Below, one piece after another: positions 17,441 through 25,986 of a DNA stretch of 64,000 bases (the first letter of the stretch is position 1; each line of letters begins with the position of its first letter). The notes below the pieces were generated by a model. It saw only the letters and a list, made by a program, of their open reading frames with translations. It did no database searches and had not been told where the DNA came from. The stretch comes from DASYXT01 sp035934555. GTDB taxonomy: Bacteria > Verrucomicrobiota > Verrucomicrobiia > Limisphaerales > UBA8199. Location: NCBI GenBank assembly GCA_035934555.1, contig DASYXT010000030.1:67731-131730 (forward strand), given 5' to 3'. A program made the position numbers and the translations under genes.

Positions 17441-17851
17441 TTATTTTTCTTTTTTGGCAAACATCGCGCCCAGGCCGCTCTTGGTATCTTCGTCGTTCTG
17501 GCGCACCTTCAACTGCCCAAGGATGGCGTGCCACCCAATATAAATTTTGTGCCATTGATTTTCGAGGTTGCGCAAGACGCCTTCGTTCATCTCGCTCAAG
17601 TAGCGCAGCGACGGGGCGTTGCCGACCAGGTCGTGAATTTCCTGCCGGCTCGGGGAGGCCACCTCGACCGAGGACAGGATGAGTTCGAGCTCCTGGACGA
17701 GCACGCTTTTGACTTCGAGGAACTCGTGCTCGTCTTCGTTGCTGAACTTTTTGCTGCGCGCCAGGGTGACGAACTGGTTGAATTGTTTCCAGCACTCGAG
17801 GTGGTTTTCCAGGCGCGCAATGAGCTGCTCCAATTTCTTGTTCGTGTTCAT
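17441..17851 (-). CDS. Hypothetical helical protein
   Basis: A 136-residue, charged, probably all-helical cytoplasmic protein (N-T-N-K-K-L-E-Q-L-I-A-R-L-E-N-H at the start, long E/L/K-rich blocks after). No motif was recognised. It is the last gene of a three-gene minus-strand set with a small beta-rich protein and the response regulator-DUF4388 protein, so a role in the same signalling or polarity pathway is plausible by context alone. Confidence 0.55.
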   Translation of the reverse strand: MNTNKKLEQLIARLENHLECWKQFNQFVTLARSKKFSNEDEHEFLEVKSVLVQELELILSSVEVASPSRQEIHDLVGNAPSLRYLSEMNEGVLRNLENQWHKIYIGWHAILGQLKVRQNDEDTKSGLGAMFAKKEK

Positions 17852-17859
17852 AGCTAGAA

Positions 17860-18162
17860 TTAAGTGGACTGCAGGAAGAGATTTTTCGGTTTGAGAAAGA
17901 TAACGGCGCCGCCACGCAATTCGCGGGCGGTAATCTGGAGGCTGGCAAAGTGAAGGTTCAATTCCGCCAGGGGCATTTGCGCGCGCCGCGCCTCCTCGAA
18001 GAGCCGCAGGACCTGCGCGCCCACTTCCTGCACGACCTCGGCGGGAAAAGCGGAAGGGACGGTGGTGGCGACGACCTGGCCTTTGCGGTCGATGGTCAGA
18101 CTGCCGCGGGGCAGGCGCTGGACGCTCGCGCTGGGCTTGGAAAAGAGGTTCAGGAGCCCCAT
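17860..18162 (-). CDS. Small hypothetical protein coupled to a response regulator
   Basis: About 100 residues starting M-G-L-L-N-L-F. Its start lies inside the end of the upstream response regulator gene (13-bp overlap in another frame), suggesting translational coupling. It contains a conserved-looking block, R-G-S-L-T-I-D-R-K-G-Q-V-V-A-T-T-V-P, and alternating strand/helix character that could be a roadblock-like or PATAN-associated fold, but no family is certain. Eight bases separate it from the next gene. An in-frame upstream extension was rejected because it only covers the neighbour's coding sequence. Confidence 0.55.
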   Translation of the reverse strand: MGLLNLFSKPSASVQRLPRGSLTIDRKGQVVATTVPSAFPAEVVQEVGAQVLRLFEEARRAQMPLAELNLHFASLQITARELRGGAVIFLKPKNLFLQST

Positions 18163-19247
18163 GTTGCCACCAGTCTTTTGCTCCGCTCGGTCAGGTGCTC
18201 GGGTTCGGCATCCTGCGGCCAACCGACGAGAAATGTGCTGCCCTCGTGCGGGAGGAGCACCAAGCGATGGTCCAGCGCGCGGCCTTCCAGATGCGCGAAG
18301 GGACCGGCCTCCAGCCGCTGGCCCAGCTTGTGCCAAACCTCCACCGCGGCGCCCATCCAGCCGCTCAGCAGTTCGGTAGCTTCGGTCCCCCACGCTTCGG
18401 CCTTCTTGGGCTGATCGTCAGGCAGACTCACGACAAAATCCGCGCCTTCGCGCGTCATGGCCGCCAGGCGCAGCACGTTTTTGCGGTGCCCGGCTTCCTC
18501 GGCGGCTTCAGGGGAGTGGCCTTCGAGCGGCGCCGCGATTTCGTCGATGACCTGGGCGGTCTCCAGCAGCAAGGCATTTAAGGGTTTGGTGATGTTCCGC
18601 TCGCGTTGCGGTTCAGCAGGCAAGTTTTCGAAAGTGCCCGATTTCCAGCCCAGGATTTGGCGGAAGGCGGGTTCGCCGCGCACGCCGTCGTTGGTTTCAG
18701 CGTCCACCAAGTCGCCCGAGTTAAACCAAAGTTTGCCGACCAGCGCGCCACGGGTAATGCGCAGCACCGTCGAGCTCTGCGAGAGGGATTCCATCTGGAT
18801 GATGTCCATCAGCCCCTTGCTTTGGATGCCGCGGAACCCGCCTTCGTCCTCGCGCCCCAGCAGCGATTCGATGCACTGCAGGAACATCTCCATGTTGCCG
18901 CGTGTGTCGGGTTTGACCCAGAACATGTCGATGCCCAGCGCATAGGCGCGGGCGCGCAACTGCTCGTCAGCCGCGCCGGTCAAAGCGACTGTGCGCAGCT
19001 CGGGAAAGCGCCGGCGCACGATGGAGAGCAGTTGCAGGCCGTCCATTTTGGGCATGACCAGGTCGCAAATCATGAGGCGGAACGTCTCGGTCTTCAGCAG
19101 GCCCATGGCGCGCGCGCCGGTGGCCGCCACGAAGACCTCAGGCTTCGTCGGCAATTGCGCCAGGAGGTCCCGATAGGGCTCCAGCACCGCCGGATCGTCA
19201 TCAACCAGGAGGATCTTAGGGCGCGTCTGCTTTGCGTTTTGAGTCAT
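18150..19247 (-). CDS. Response regulator with DUF4388 (PATAN) and roadblock-like domains
   Basis: A 365-residue signalling protein. Residues 10-130 form a receiver domain (V-D-D-D at 15-18, phosphoacceptor D62 in M-I-C-D-L-V-M-P-K-M-D-G, and V-K-P-D where K-P is expected). Residues 145-245 match DUF4388/PATAN: S-K-G-L-M-D-I-I-Q-M-E-S-L and G-x-L-W-F-N-S-G-D-L-V-D-A. The C-terminal 110 residues (W-M-G-A-A-V-E-V-W ... G-S-T-F-L-V-G-W) resemble a roadblock/LC7 module. Such architectures accompany MglA GTPases. A 33-residue N-terminal extension is unlikely. Its transcription diverges from the roadblock-mglA-mglB set. Confidence 0.75.
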   Translation of the reverse strand: MTQNAKQTRPKILLVDDDPAVLEPYRDLLAQLPTKPEVFVAATGARAMGLLKTETFRLMICDLVMPKMDGLQLLSIVRRRFPELRTVALTGAADEQLRARAYALGIDMFWVKPDTRGNMEMFLQCIESLLGREDEGGFRGIQSKGLMDIIQMESLSQSSTVLRITRGALVGKLWFNSGDLVDAETNDGVRGEPAFRQILGWKSGTFENLPAEPQRERNITKPLNALLLETAQVIDEIAAPLEGHSPEAAEEAGHRKNVLRLAAMTREGADFVVSLPDDQPKKAEAWGTEATELLSGWMGAAVEVWHKLGQRLEAGPFAHLEGRALDHRLVLLPHEGSTFLVGWPQDAEPEHLTERSKRLVATWGS

Positions 19248-19816
19248 TTGGTCGTTCCGTGCCGATCCCGTGTCGAAAAGCAATACCAAATCGGCTTCTG
19301 CGGGCAAACTATAGCAAAGCTCGTTCCCTGCGGCGCGTTTATGCAAAATTTCCGCGTTTTTTCATGGGTGCGAATCAGCCCCCGGCTCTGGCCTGTGCAA
19401 CCCAGCACACCCTCCGCACCAGTCCGTTTGGACAGCTAAGTGGCTCAGGCACGGCTGCTCGCGCCACCTGCGCCGGACCGCCAAACGGCCCACAGCGGTG
19501 GGCTAAAGCGCGCCCCGTCCAGGTTCAAACCTGCTCTGGTGAAATCGTTAAGCAGGCCGGATACTGGTGTTTGGCCTCAAAAAACAGCCACCGATAGGAC
19601 AACCAGTCCATTGATGAGACAGCGAGCTTCAGGCGCGTGGGCGTGGTTCCGCTGCGGGCCGGTGGGGTTTTGGAGGGGTATCGCTGGCCCCGGCTGTGCT
19701 GTAACTCAAAACCGCTGGTCCAAGCGGCCGGTGGGGACCAGGCAACAAGCGCGTTGCTGGCACGTTTCCTGCACCTTGGGCTTGCATCTGAAGCAGTTCA
19801 ACCGAATCGCACGCAT
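19248..19816. other. Intergenic region, nothing recognised
   Basis: About 570 bases separate the divergent response regulator and Pro/Ala-rich roadblock genes. Reading frames in both directions here lack coding character and start/stop context. I saw no tRNA, repeat of the local palindrome families or strong terminator. It probably carries the promoters of the two divergent units and perhaps decayed sequence. Confidence 0.5.
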
Positions 19817-21724
19817 ATGTTTGGCTTTCTGAAAAATCTGCTGCGCACATCGCCGGATAACCCGGCTGAAAGCCAGCAATCGTCTGAATCCGATTACGCC
19901 GAGGCGGCCCCAAACTACGTGCCGGAACCAGCGGCGCGGCCGGCGCGCCGCAACGGCATAGGCTCCGCGACTGCTTCGCAGGGCAATCCCAATCAGCACG
20001 ACAGCAAGGCCATTGAGGTCCCCCTGCTGCGCGTGCTGGAGCTCTTGCCGCTGGAACTCCAACCCCGGGTTCGCCAACCTGATGTGGGCGATTTGACCGT
20101 CTCCGTCCCGCTGGAAAAGGTCCTCGCTCAACTTTCCCGCGGCGCGATCAAAGTTTATTTTGGCGAGTTGCGGCAAGCGGCGCCCGAGGTCTTTACCACC
20201 CAAAACGACAAAGACCGTGTGCTGGTACCGCTGCCTTTAGACGAAATCCTTACGAGACTGAACCCGGCATTGATCACGCGTCGGCGCGCGCAACGTCAAA
20301 TCGAAGTTCCCGCCGAAATCTCCAGTCCTTTCGATTTGAACGCTGATGGGCAGCTCTCTTATTTTCAACCTGCGCAGGACGAAGCTGCGGCGCCGGCCCG
20401 CCCGGCGCGGCAAACCAAGCCGGCGGCTTCACCGAGCCCGGCACGGGTGAATTCGCCCCGGCCCCAGCCCACTGCGCCAGCTCCTGCACCGGCCGCTGTG
20501 ACTCCCCATACGGAGTCTGTCAACGCGCCGATGCGCGTCGCACTTAAGTCTGTTCCGACGCCGCCGGCGCCCGCGGCCCAACCACTCCCTCCGGCTGCCC
20601 CGCGCCCTGCACCGGCCGCCCCTGCGCCCGCTGCCGCCCCGTTGAGGCTTACAGTCAAACCGGCCTCCGACACAGGCTTTGCCCGCGCCGCCGCGGCTCC
20701 AGGTGCTCCGGCACCGGCCCCCGCGGCGCCTGCTCCGGCCCCCATGAGGCTGACAGTCAAACCGGCCTCTGACACAGGATTTACCCGCGCCGCCGCGGCT
20801 GCGAAAACTCCCGCGCAAGCACCGGCGCCCGCGGTTGCAGCGCCGACGCCGCCTCAACCCGCCGCCCCGGCCCCGGCCTCGACCCGGAACAGCACTGAAA
20901 CGCTGGTGGTCGCGCTGGCGGCTGTGGCCGAGCATTGGCCAGATGAGGTGCGCAAGGAATTGGTCGCGTCAAACCTGGTGGATGCGAAGCTGGCAGTGCC
21001 GGTGAACCTGATCGAGCAGTCTTTGAAGCAGGGCAGGATTGTATTCTCGTGGAAGCTGGTCCGAAGCTGGATTCGACCGGCAGTGGCGCCGACGGCTTCT
21101 GCGCAGGATAGCACCACCCTGGAGTTGCCGCTGAAAGCGGTCGCCCCGGCTTTCCTGGCCCGCCAACAAGAACACGCCGGCCCGCAGCAGCGGGTCGCGG
21201 TGGATGAGGACATTCCCAATTTGTTCTTCGGATTTCCACAACCCGAGTCCGCAACCCCGCCGGTTGCTCGTCCTTCTGACACCAACTTTTATGTTTGGGA
21301 CGACAGCTCCGAAATGGTGCGGTCGGACGGGTCGGACGCGAGAAAGCCGACGCCCGGCACAAAATTTGTCGCCAAATACGCGACGCCCAACGAAGTGGTT
21401 TCGCGCGCGGCGGCTTTGGACGGGGTGGTGGGGGCGCTGATCGCGCTGCCTGACGGGTTGATGGTGGCCAACCGGCTCCCGCCCGAACTCAACGCCGATA
21501 CGTTGGCCGCGTTCCTGCCGCAGATTTTTGGCAAAGTCAGCTCCTGCACGAAAGAGTTGCGCATGGGCGACCTCAACAACCTGAATTTCACCGTTGGGAA
21601 TATTCCTTGGAAAATCTTCCGCGTGAACTCGATCTTCTTCGCCGCGTTCGGCAAGGCGGCTGAACCGCTGCCTACCGCCCAATTGGCGGCGCTGGCGGCA
21701 GAACTGGATCACAAACCGAAATAA
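19817..21724 (+). CDS. Pro/Ala-rich protein with C-terminal roadblock/LC7-like domain
   Basis: A 635-residue protein starting M-F-G-F-L-K-N-L-L. Residues 70-165 contain two similar segments with V-P-L-x-x-V/I-L-x-x-L (P-L-E-K-V-L-A-Q-L and P-L-D-E-I-L-T-R-L), probably paired small domains that recur around residue 430. A long Ala/Pro linker (about 195-370) contains two near-identical copies of R-L-T-V-K-P-A-S-D-T-G-F. The C-terminal 130 residues, with L-D-G-V-V-G-A-L-I-A-L-P-D-G-L-M-V, look like a roadblock domain. It sits 3 bp before the MglA-like gene and is a likely scaffold or regulator of that GTPase. The start is at the ATG at 19817; upstream frame reads through noncoding DNA. Confidence 0.7.
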   Translation: MFGFLKNLLRTSPDNPAESQQSSESDYAEAAPNYVPEPAARPARRNGIGSATASQGNPNQHDSKAIEVPLLRVLELLPLELQPRVRQPDVGDLTVSVPLEKVLAQLSRGAIKVYFGELRQAAPEVFTTQNDKDRVLVPLPLDEILTRLNPALITRRRAQRQIEVPAEISSPFDLNADGQLSYFQPAQDEAAAPARPARQTKPAASPSPARVNSPRPQPTAPAPAPAAVTPHTESVNAPMRVALKSVPTPPAPAAQPLPPAAPRPAPAAPAPAAAPLRLTVKPASDTGFARAAAAPGAPAPAPAAPAPAPMRLTVKPASDTGFTRAAAAAKTPAQAPAPAVAAPTPPQPAAPAPASTRNSTETLVVALAAVAEHWPDEVRKELVASNLVDAKLAVPVNLIEQSLKQGRIVFSWKLVRSWIRPAVAPTASAQDSTTLELPLKAVAPAFLARQQEHAGPQQRVAVDEDIPNLFFGFPQPESATPPVARPSDTNFYVWDDSSEMVRSDGSDARKPTPGTKFVAKYATPNEVVSRAAALDGVVGALIALPDGLMVANRLPPELNADTLAAFLPQIFGKVSSCTKELRMGDLNNLNFTVGNIPWKIFRVNSIFFAAFGKAAEPLPTAQLAALAAELDHKPK

Positions 21725-21727
21725 GTT

Positions 21728-22342
21728 ATGGCCATCATCAATCAAGCGACTAAAGAGCTCCAGGTCAAAATCGTCTATTACGGCCCGGCCATGGGCGGCA
21801 AGACGACCAACCTGGTCCAGGTCCACGACCACGTGCAGACGGCGGCCGGCAACAAAGGCAAGCTGGTCTCCCTGGCGACCAGTTCGGACCGCACGCTGTT
21901 TTTCGATTTCCTCCCGATCGAAGCGATGTCAATCAAGGGCTTCAAGACCAAGTTCCAGCTTTACACGGTGCCCGGGCAGGTCATCTACAACACCACCCGC
22001 CAACTCGTGCTGCGCGGCGTCGATGGCATCGTCTTTGTCGCCGACTCGCAGTACGAGAAAATGGCGGAGAACGTCGAGAGTTTTAGCAATCTGGAGGAAA
22101 ACCTCAAATCGCTGAAGCTGAACCTCAACGAGATTCCCTACGTGCTGCAGTATAACAAACGCGACCTGCCCAATGTCGCGCCAGTCGAGTATCTGGAATT
22201 CCTGCTCAATAACCGGGAGGTGCAAGTGCCGTCGTTCTCATCGGTGGCGCACAAGTGCGAGGGGGTATTTGAGGCGCTCAACATGATTACCCGCATGTTG
22301 CTGCACAAATTTGTCAGCCAGGCAACGCCGCAGTACGCATGA
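21728..22342 (+). CDS. mglA: MglA-like small Ras-type GTPase
   Basis: A 204-residue cytoplasmic GTPase. The P-loop G-P-A-M-G-G-K-T (residues 19-26) uses the MglA-style G-x-x-x-G-G-K-T. Switch 2 reads Y-T-V-P-G-Q-V-I-Y, with P-G-Q instead of the usual D-T-A-G, as in MglA. N-K-R-D at about 143-146 gives guanine specificity. In Myxococcus, MglA sets cell polarity and drives gliding motility with MglB as activating protein; here the following gene is MglB-like and one base away. The target process in this organism is unknown. Confidence 0.92.
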   Translation: MAIINQATKELQVKIVYYGPAMGGKTTNLVQVHDHVQTAAGNKGKLVSLATSSDRTLFFDFLPIEAMSIKGFKTKFQLYTVPGQVIYNTTRQLVLRGVDGIVFVADSQYEKMAENVESFSNLEENLKSLKLNLNEIPYVLQYNKRDLPNVAPVEYLEFLLNNREVQVPSFSSVAHKCEGVFEALNMITRMLLHKFVSQATPQYA

Positions 22343-22343
22343 C

Positions 22344-22823
22344 ATGGGCACCCTGCCTCAACTTTTCGAGGAAGATATTCAGCGCCTCGACGGGACGCTC
22401 CGCGAGTTGCTCGAAAAGAGCGACGCAACCACGGCGCTGATTATCGATCAGGGCGGCTTTCTGATCGCCTCGCAGGGCGATAACCGCCAGTTCGACCTGA
22501 CGACGATCGCGGCGCTGGCTTCGGGCGCCTACCTGGCAAACCAAACGATCGCCAATCTTATCCACGAAACCAACTTTAACAGCGTCTATCAGCAGGGCGA
22601 AAAATTCAGCATGTTCGCGCTGTCGGTGGACGAGAACTGCATGCTGGTCGTCGTTTTCAAAGCGCAGGTCAGCGTCGGCGCCGTCAAATACTTTGCGGTC
22701 CCTGCCGCCAAGGAGATTGCCGAGCAGATGCTCATCGCCCATGAGCGTGATCCGTCAGGCGGACTGGACCTTTCGGTGCTGAACCTGGCCGACACGGCGG
22801 ATGTGTTCAAGCGCAAGGGTTAA
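22344..22823 (+). CDS. mglB: MglB-like roadblock/LC7 GTPase-activating protein
   Basis: A 159-residue roadblock/LC7 protein, 1 bp downstream of the MglA-like gene. Text such as A-L-I-I-D-Q-G-G-F-L-I-A-S-Q-G-D and F-S-M-F-A-L-S-V-D-E-N-C-M-L-V-V-V-F fits the beta-alpha-beta roadblock core of MglB. By analogy it forms a homodimer stimulating GTP hydrolysis by MglA. The last 4 bp overlap, tail to tail, the stop of the DUF481 gene on the other strand. An upstream ATG-equivalent in the same frame overlaps mglA and is less likely. Confidence 0.88.
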   Translation: MGTLPQLFEEDIQRLDGTLRELLEKSDATTALIIDQGGFLIASQGDNRQFDLTTIAALASGAYLANQTIANLIHETNFNSVYQQGEKFSMFALSVDENCMLVVVFKAQVSVGAVKYFAVPAAKEIAEQMLIAHERDPSGGLDLSVLNLADTADVFKRKG

Positions 22824-23602
22824 AAGCGGTAGCCAATACCCGCCAGCAGCTTTAGGTCGTTTTTCAAACGGTTGGGCGCCGGCTGGTTGTTGTAGGTATC
22901 CTGAGCGACCAGGCGCACATCGAGCGATTTAGTAACCGGCGCTGAAATTCCAGCCTCGGCATTCAGAATCCAGTTTTGGAACTTATCCACCTGGGGAATC
23001 CACTCGGCATTTTCCCAAATGCGGGAGCCATTTTTGAATTTGTGTTCGAACCGCTCCGCAATGCGCAGGCCGATATAACTGTCGGTGTGATCGTCCAGCT
23101 TTTCGTCAACATAGGACGGACCAATTTCCAGGCCCAGGGAGCTATTTGTTTCTTTGAGGACGTAGTACCCGGCCAAAGGACTAAGGGTGAACCGATATTG
23201 GATATCGGCGATGTCATCATGCAAACCGTCCGCCCTCAGACCGGCATAGAGTCGCTCGGAAAACAGGTGGTTCCATTGTCCGTAGCCTTTCAAATAGTCC
23301 TGGGTTTTGGTGGTTACTTGTTGCCCGGAGGCTTCGGTGGTCGTGGTATCGCCATACCCGGCAGCCGCGCCCGCCAGGGCCTCGTCACTGGTCCACTTCT
23401 TCTTGGTGTCCACCGTGGCCGTGGCCAGGAAGCTTTTGCTGTTCCCACGCGTTAAGGTCATATCGACCGAGGCGACGCTCTCCCAATGCGATTTGGGTGG
23501 CGGGTTGGTGACGGCGGGGTCAACAGCTAGCGCGGGGGACGCGAACGCCAGGCAAGCGAGCCAACTGCAAAAGGCGGTGGCCCGAAGTACGTTTATTTTC
23601 AT
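22820..23602 (-). CDS. DUF481 outer-membrane-like protein
   Basis: A 260-residue exported protein with a signal peptide cleaved after A-L-A near residue 27. The mature part consists of alternating amphipathic strands (W-E-S-V-A-S-V-D-M-T-L-T-R-G-N-S, Y-A-G-L-R-A-D-G-L-H-D-D-I-A-D-I-Q-Y-R) and ends in Y-R-F with a terminal Phe, as expected of outer-membrane beta-barrels. The opening L-T-R-G-N-S-K-S and the order of strands match the DUF481/YdiY family, whose function is unknown. The gene converges with mglB, sharing 4 bp. Confidence 0.82.
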   Translation of the reverse strand: MKINVLRATAFCSWLACLAFASPALAVDPAVTNPPPKSHWESVASVDMTLTRGNSKSFLATATVDTKKKWTSDEALAGAAAGYGDTTTTEASGQQVTTKTQDYLKGYGQWNHLFSERLYAGLRADGLHDDIADIQYRFTLSPLAGYYVLKETNSSLGLEIGPSYVDEKLDDHTDSYIGLRIAERFEHKFKNGSRIWENAEWIPQVDKFQNWILNAEAGISAPVTKSLDVRLVAQDTYNNQPAPNRLKNDLKLLAGIGYRF

Positions 23603-23746
23603 AGGTAGGTTCGATTTTGACTTAGGACTTGACGCGGCAATGAAAGCTTCGGCACATAAAATGTCAAGCCGACACTTGCCGACATGCCCGAAAGGTCTGT
23701 TTAGAATTGACGCTGCGATACCTGAGCGGAATAGTCGGCGAGTCAG

Positions 23747-24316
23747 GTGCCGTCGAAGACTAACTCCACGACAACTTATGTTGGCCTGCTGCGAGGCATC
23801 AACGTTGGTGGCCATAACAGAGTCCCAATGGCCGACCTGCGTTTGCTCGGGGGCGAACTCGGTTGGCGCGATGTCCAGACATACATCCAAAGCGGGAATC
23901 TGGTGTTCGCGGCCAATGAACCTGCCACGATTGTTGAACGGCAGCTTGAGAGCGCCATTGAGCGGCGGTTCCAGTTGCAGATTCCAGTCGTCGTTCGGAC
24001 CGCTACCGCGTGGGCCGATTGTGCGGCGGATAACCCATTCCCAGACGAAGTGAGGAGCGACCCAAATCACGTATTGCTTGCGCTTTCCAAGCGACCGCCC
24101 AGAGCTGGAGCGGAAGGTGATTTGCAGGCACGCGCCGCCGATGGCGAGCGAGTGGTTCAGGCGGGCGATGGTTTGTGGATCTACTTTCCGGCCGGCATCG
24201 GCAAATCGAAGCTAACTCCCGCTCTGCTGGAGCGGCTCGTCGGCTCACCCGTCACCGCGCGCAATTGGCTCACGGTGCGCAAACTCTGTGAGCTGGCGCG
24301 GGCGCATCGTCCATGA
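23747..24316 (+). CDS. DUF1697 protein
   Basis: A 189-residue cytoplasmic protein starting at GTG. The block Y-V-G-L-L-R-G-I-N-V-G-G-H-N-R-V-P-M followed by V-Q-T-Y-I-Q-S-G-N-L-V-F is the DUF1697 hallmark, and the C-terminus T-A-R-N-W-L-T-V-R-K-L fits as well. The biochemical role of the family is unknown. Upstream is a 140-bp spacer, downstream 65 bp before the oligopeptide-binding lipoprotein. The start is uncertain because the ribosome-binding site is weak. Confidence 0.88.
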   Translation: MPSKTNSTTTYVGLLRGINVGGHNRVPMADLRLLGGELGWRDVQTYIQSGNLVFAANEPATIVERQLESAIERRFQLQIPVVVRTATAWADCAADNPFPDEVRSDPNHVLLALSKRPPRAGAEGDLQARAADGERVVQAGDGLWIYFPAGIGKSKLTPALLERLVGSPVTARNWLTVRKLCELARAHRP

Positions 24317-24381
24317 TCCTGTAGCCCCATCACGTCCTGGCTCTTTCCTCTCTCTCCGCTTTGGCGTATGCTCTGGCGCCG

Positions 24382-25986
24382 ATGCACCCCGCGCGCGCGT
24401 TGTTGTGGCATAGCCTGGCCGGCGCCGGGCTTTGCCTGCTGGCGACCGGTTGCTGGCGCGGTGAGCCCGCCGCCGCTCTGGCCATCATTAACGGCGGTGA
24501 ACCCGAGTCGCTTGATCCGGCGATTGTCACCCTGGCCGCCGATATGCGCATCACCAAAGCGCTGTTCGAGGGGTTGCTCCGCCTCGATGGCCGCACCGGC
24601 CGGCCGAGCCCGGGCTGGGCCGACTCCTGGGACATTTCACCGGATGGTACTGTCTATACATTTCATCTGCGTACCAACGCGTTCTGGTCCACGGGTGAAC
24701 CGCTGACCAGCGCTGATGTGCTTTATTCCTGGCGGCGCGCATTGGACCCGGCGACCGGTTCGGATTACGCCGGTCAGCTCTTTTATATCCACAACGCCGA
24801 GCCGTTTTATCTGGGCAAAACCAAAGATCCGGCGCAGCTCGGGTTCTCCGCCCCGGATGCCCGGACTGTGCGTGTTGAACTGGAGCATCCCGTGGCCTTT
24901 TTCCTGGACCTGTGTTGCTTTCCGACGCTGGCGATCGTGCCGCGCCGAGCGCTGGCGGCCGGAGGCGACCGCTGGCTGATGCAACGCCCGTTGCCTTCCA
25001 GCGGCCCGTACGAACTGGTCGCTTGGCGGCTGAATGATCGCGTTCGCCTGCGCAAAAATCCGCGATACTGGGATGCCGCCCAGACGCGCAGCGCGCTGGT
25101 GGATATTCTGCCTACCGCTTCACCCAATACCGCTTTGAACCTGTACCAGACGGGCGCCGCCGATATCATCTGGGACAAGGACCTAATGCCGCTCGAGTTG
25201 ATGGATGTCGTCCGGCGCCGGCCCGACTTTCACAACTTCTCCTTCCTGGGCACCTGCTTTTTTCGGTTTAATGTGACTCGACCGCCGTTCAATGATCCGC
25301 GCGTGCGCCGCGCGTTTGCCCTCGCCACCGACAAAACCAGGTTGACGCGCAAGCTCACGTTCGGCGGCGAACGGCCCGCCAGCCACTTTGTCCCTGAGGG
25401 CGTTGCCAACTATGAATCTCCGCCCGGCCTGGCATTTGATCCCCCGCAAGCGAAACAGTTGCTGGCCCAAGCCGGGTACCCTGATGGCAGAGGCTTTCCT
25501 CGGTTTCAGTTTCTCTATTTTTCGTCAGCGGGCGGCGCGAAAATCCAGGGGCAACTGGCGGTTGAGCTGCAGCAGATGTGGTCTGAAAATTTGGGCGTGC
25601 AGATGGATTTGCGGCAAATCGAACGCAAGATTTTCTACAACGCCCAATCGCGGTTGGACTTCGACCTGGCGGCTTCGAGTTGGGTCGGCGATTACAATGA
25701 CGCGAACACCTTTCTTGACATGTTCACCAGCACCAGCGGCAACAACCGGACGGGCTGGAAAAATGCCCATTATGATGAACTGCTGGACCAAGCCAACAGC
25801 CTGGTGGATATTCCGCGGCGCGCCGGCTTGTTGCGCCAGGCCGAGGACCTGCTCGTGAACCAGGAAGCCGCGATCGTTCCGCTCTATTTCTATGCCGGGT
25901 TCACTTATTTCAACGACGCGCATGTGCATGGGATTTACCCCAACCTGCTGGACGAGCACCCGATCCAGGACATTTGGAAGAACTGA
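24382..25986 (+). CDS. oppA: Oligopeptide ABC transporter substrate-binding lipoprotein
   Basis: A 534-residue periplasmic solute-binding protein of family 5. It has a lipoprotein signal with L-L-A-T-G-C24, then G-G-E-P-E-S-L-D-P-A near the mature N-terminus, the family signature W-D-I-S-P-D-G-T-V-Y-T-F-H-L-R-T-N-A-F-W-S-T-G-E-P, and P-L-P-S-S-G-P-Y-E-L-V. It delivers peptides to the permeases encoded next, whose first gene overlaps its stop codon by one base. An alternative TTG start lies 21 bp upstream. Confidence 0.93.
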   Translation: MHPARALLWHSLAGAGLCLLATGCWRGEPAAALAIINGGEPESLDPAIVTLAADMRITKALFEGLLRLDGRTGRPSPGWADSWDISPDGTVYTFHLRTNAFWSTGEPLTSADVLYSWRRALDPATGSDYAGQLFYIHNAEPFYLGKTKDPAQLGFSAPDARTVRVELEHPVAFFLDLCCFPTLAIVPRRALAAGGDRWLMQRPLPSSGPYELVAWRLNDRVRLRKNPRYWDAAQTRSALVDILPTASPNTALNLYQTGAADIIWDKDLMPLELMDVVRRRPDFHNFSFLGTCFFRFNVTRPPFNDPRVRRAFALATDKTRLTRKLTFGGERPASHFVPEGVANYESPPGLAFDPPQAKQLLAQAGYPDGRGFPRFQFLYFSSAGGAKIQGQLAVELQQMWSENLGVQMDLRQIERKIFYNAQSRLDFDLAASSWVGDYNDANTFLDMFTSTSGNNRTGWKNAHYDELLDQANSLVDIPRRAGLLRQAEDLLVNQEAAIVPLYFYAGFTYFNDAHVHGIYPNLLDEHPIQDIWKN

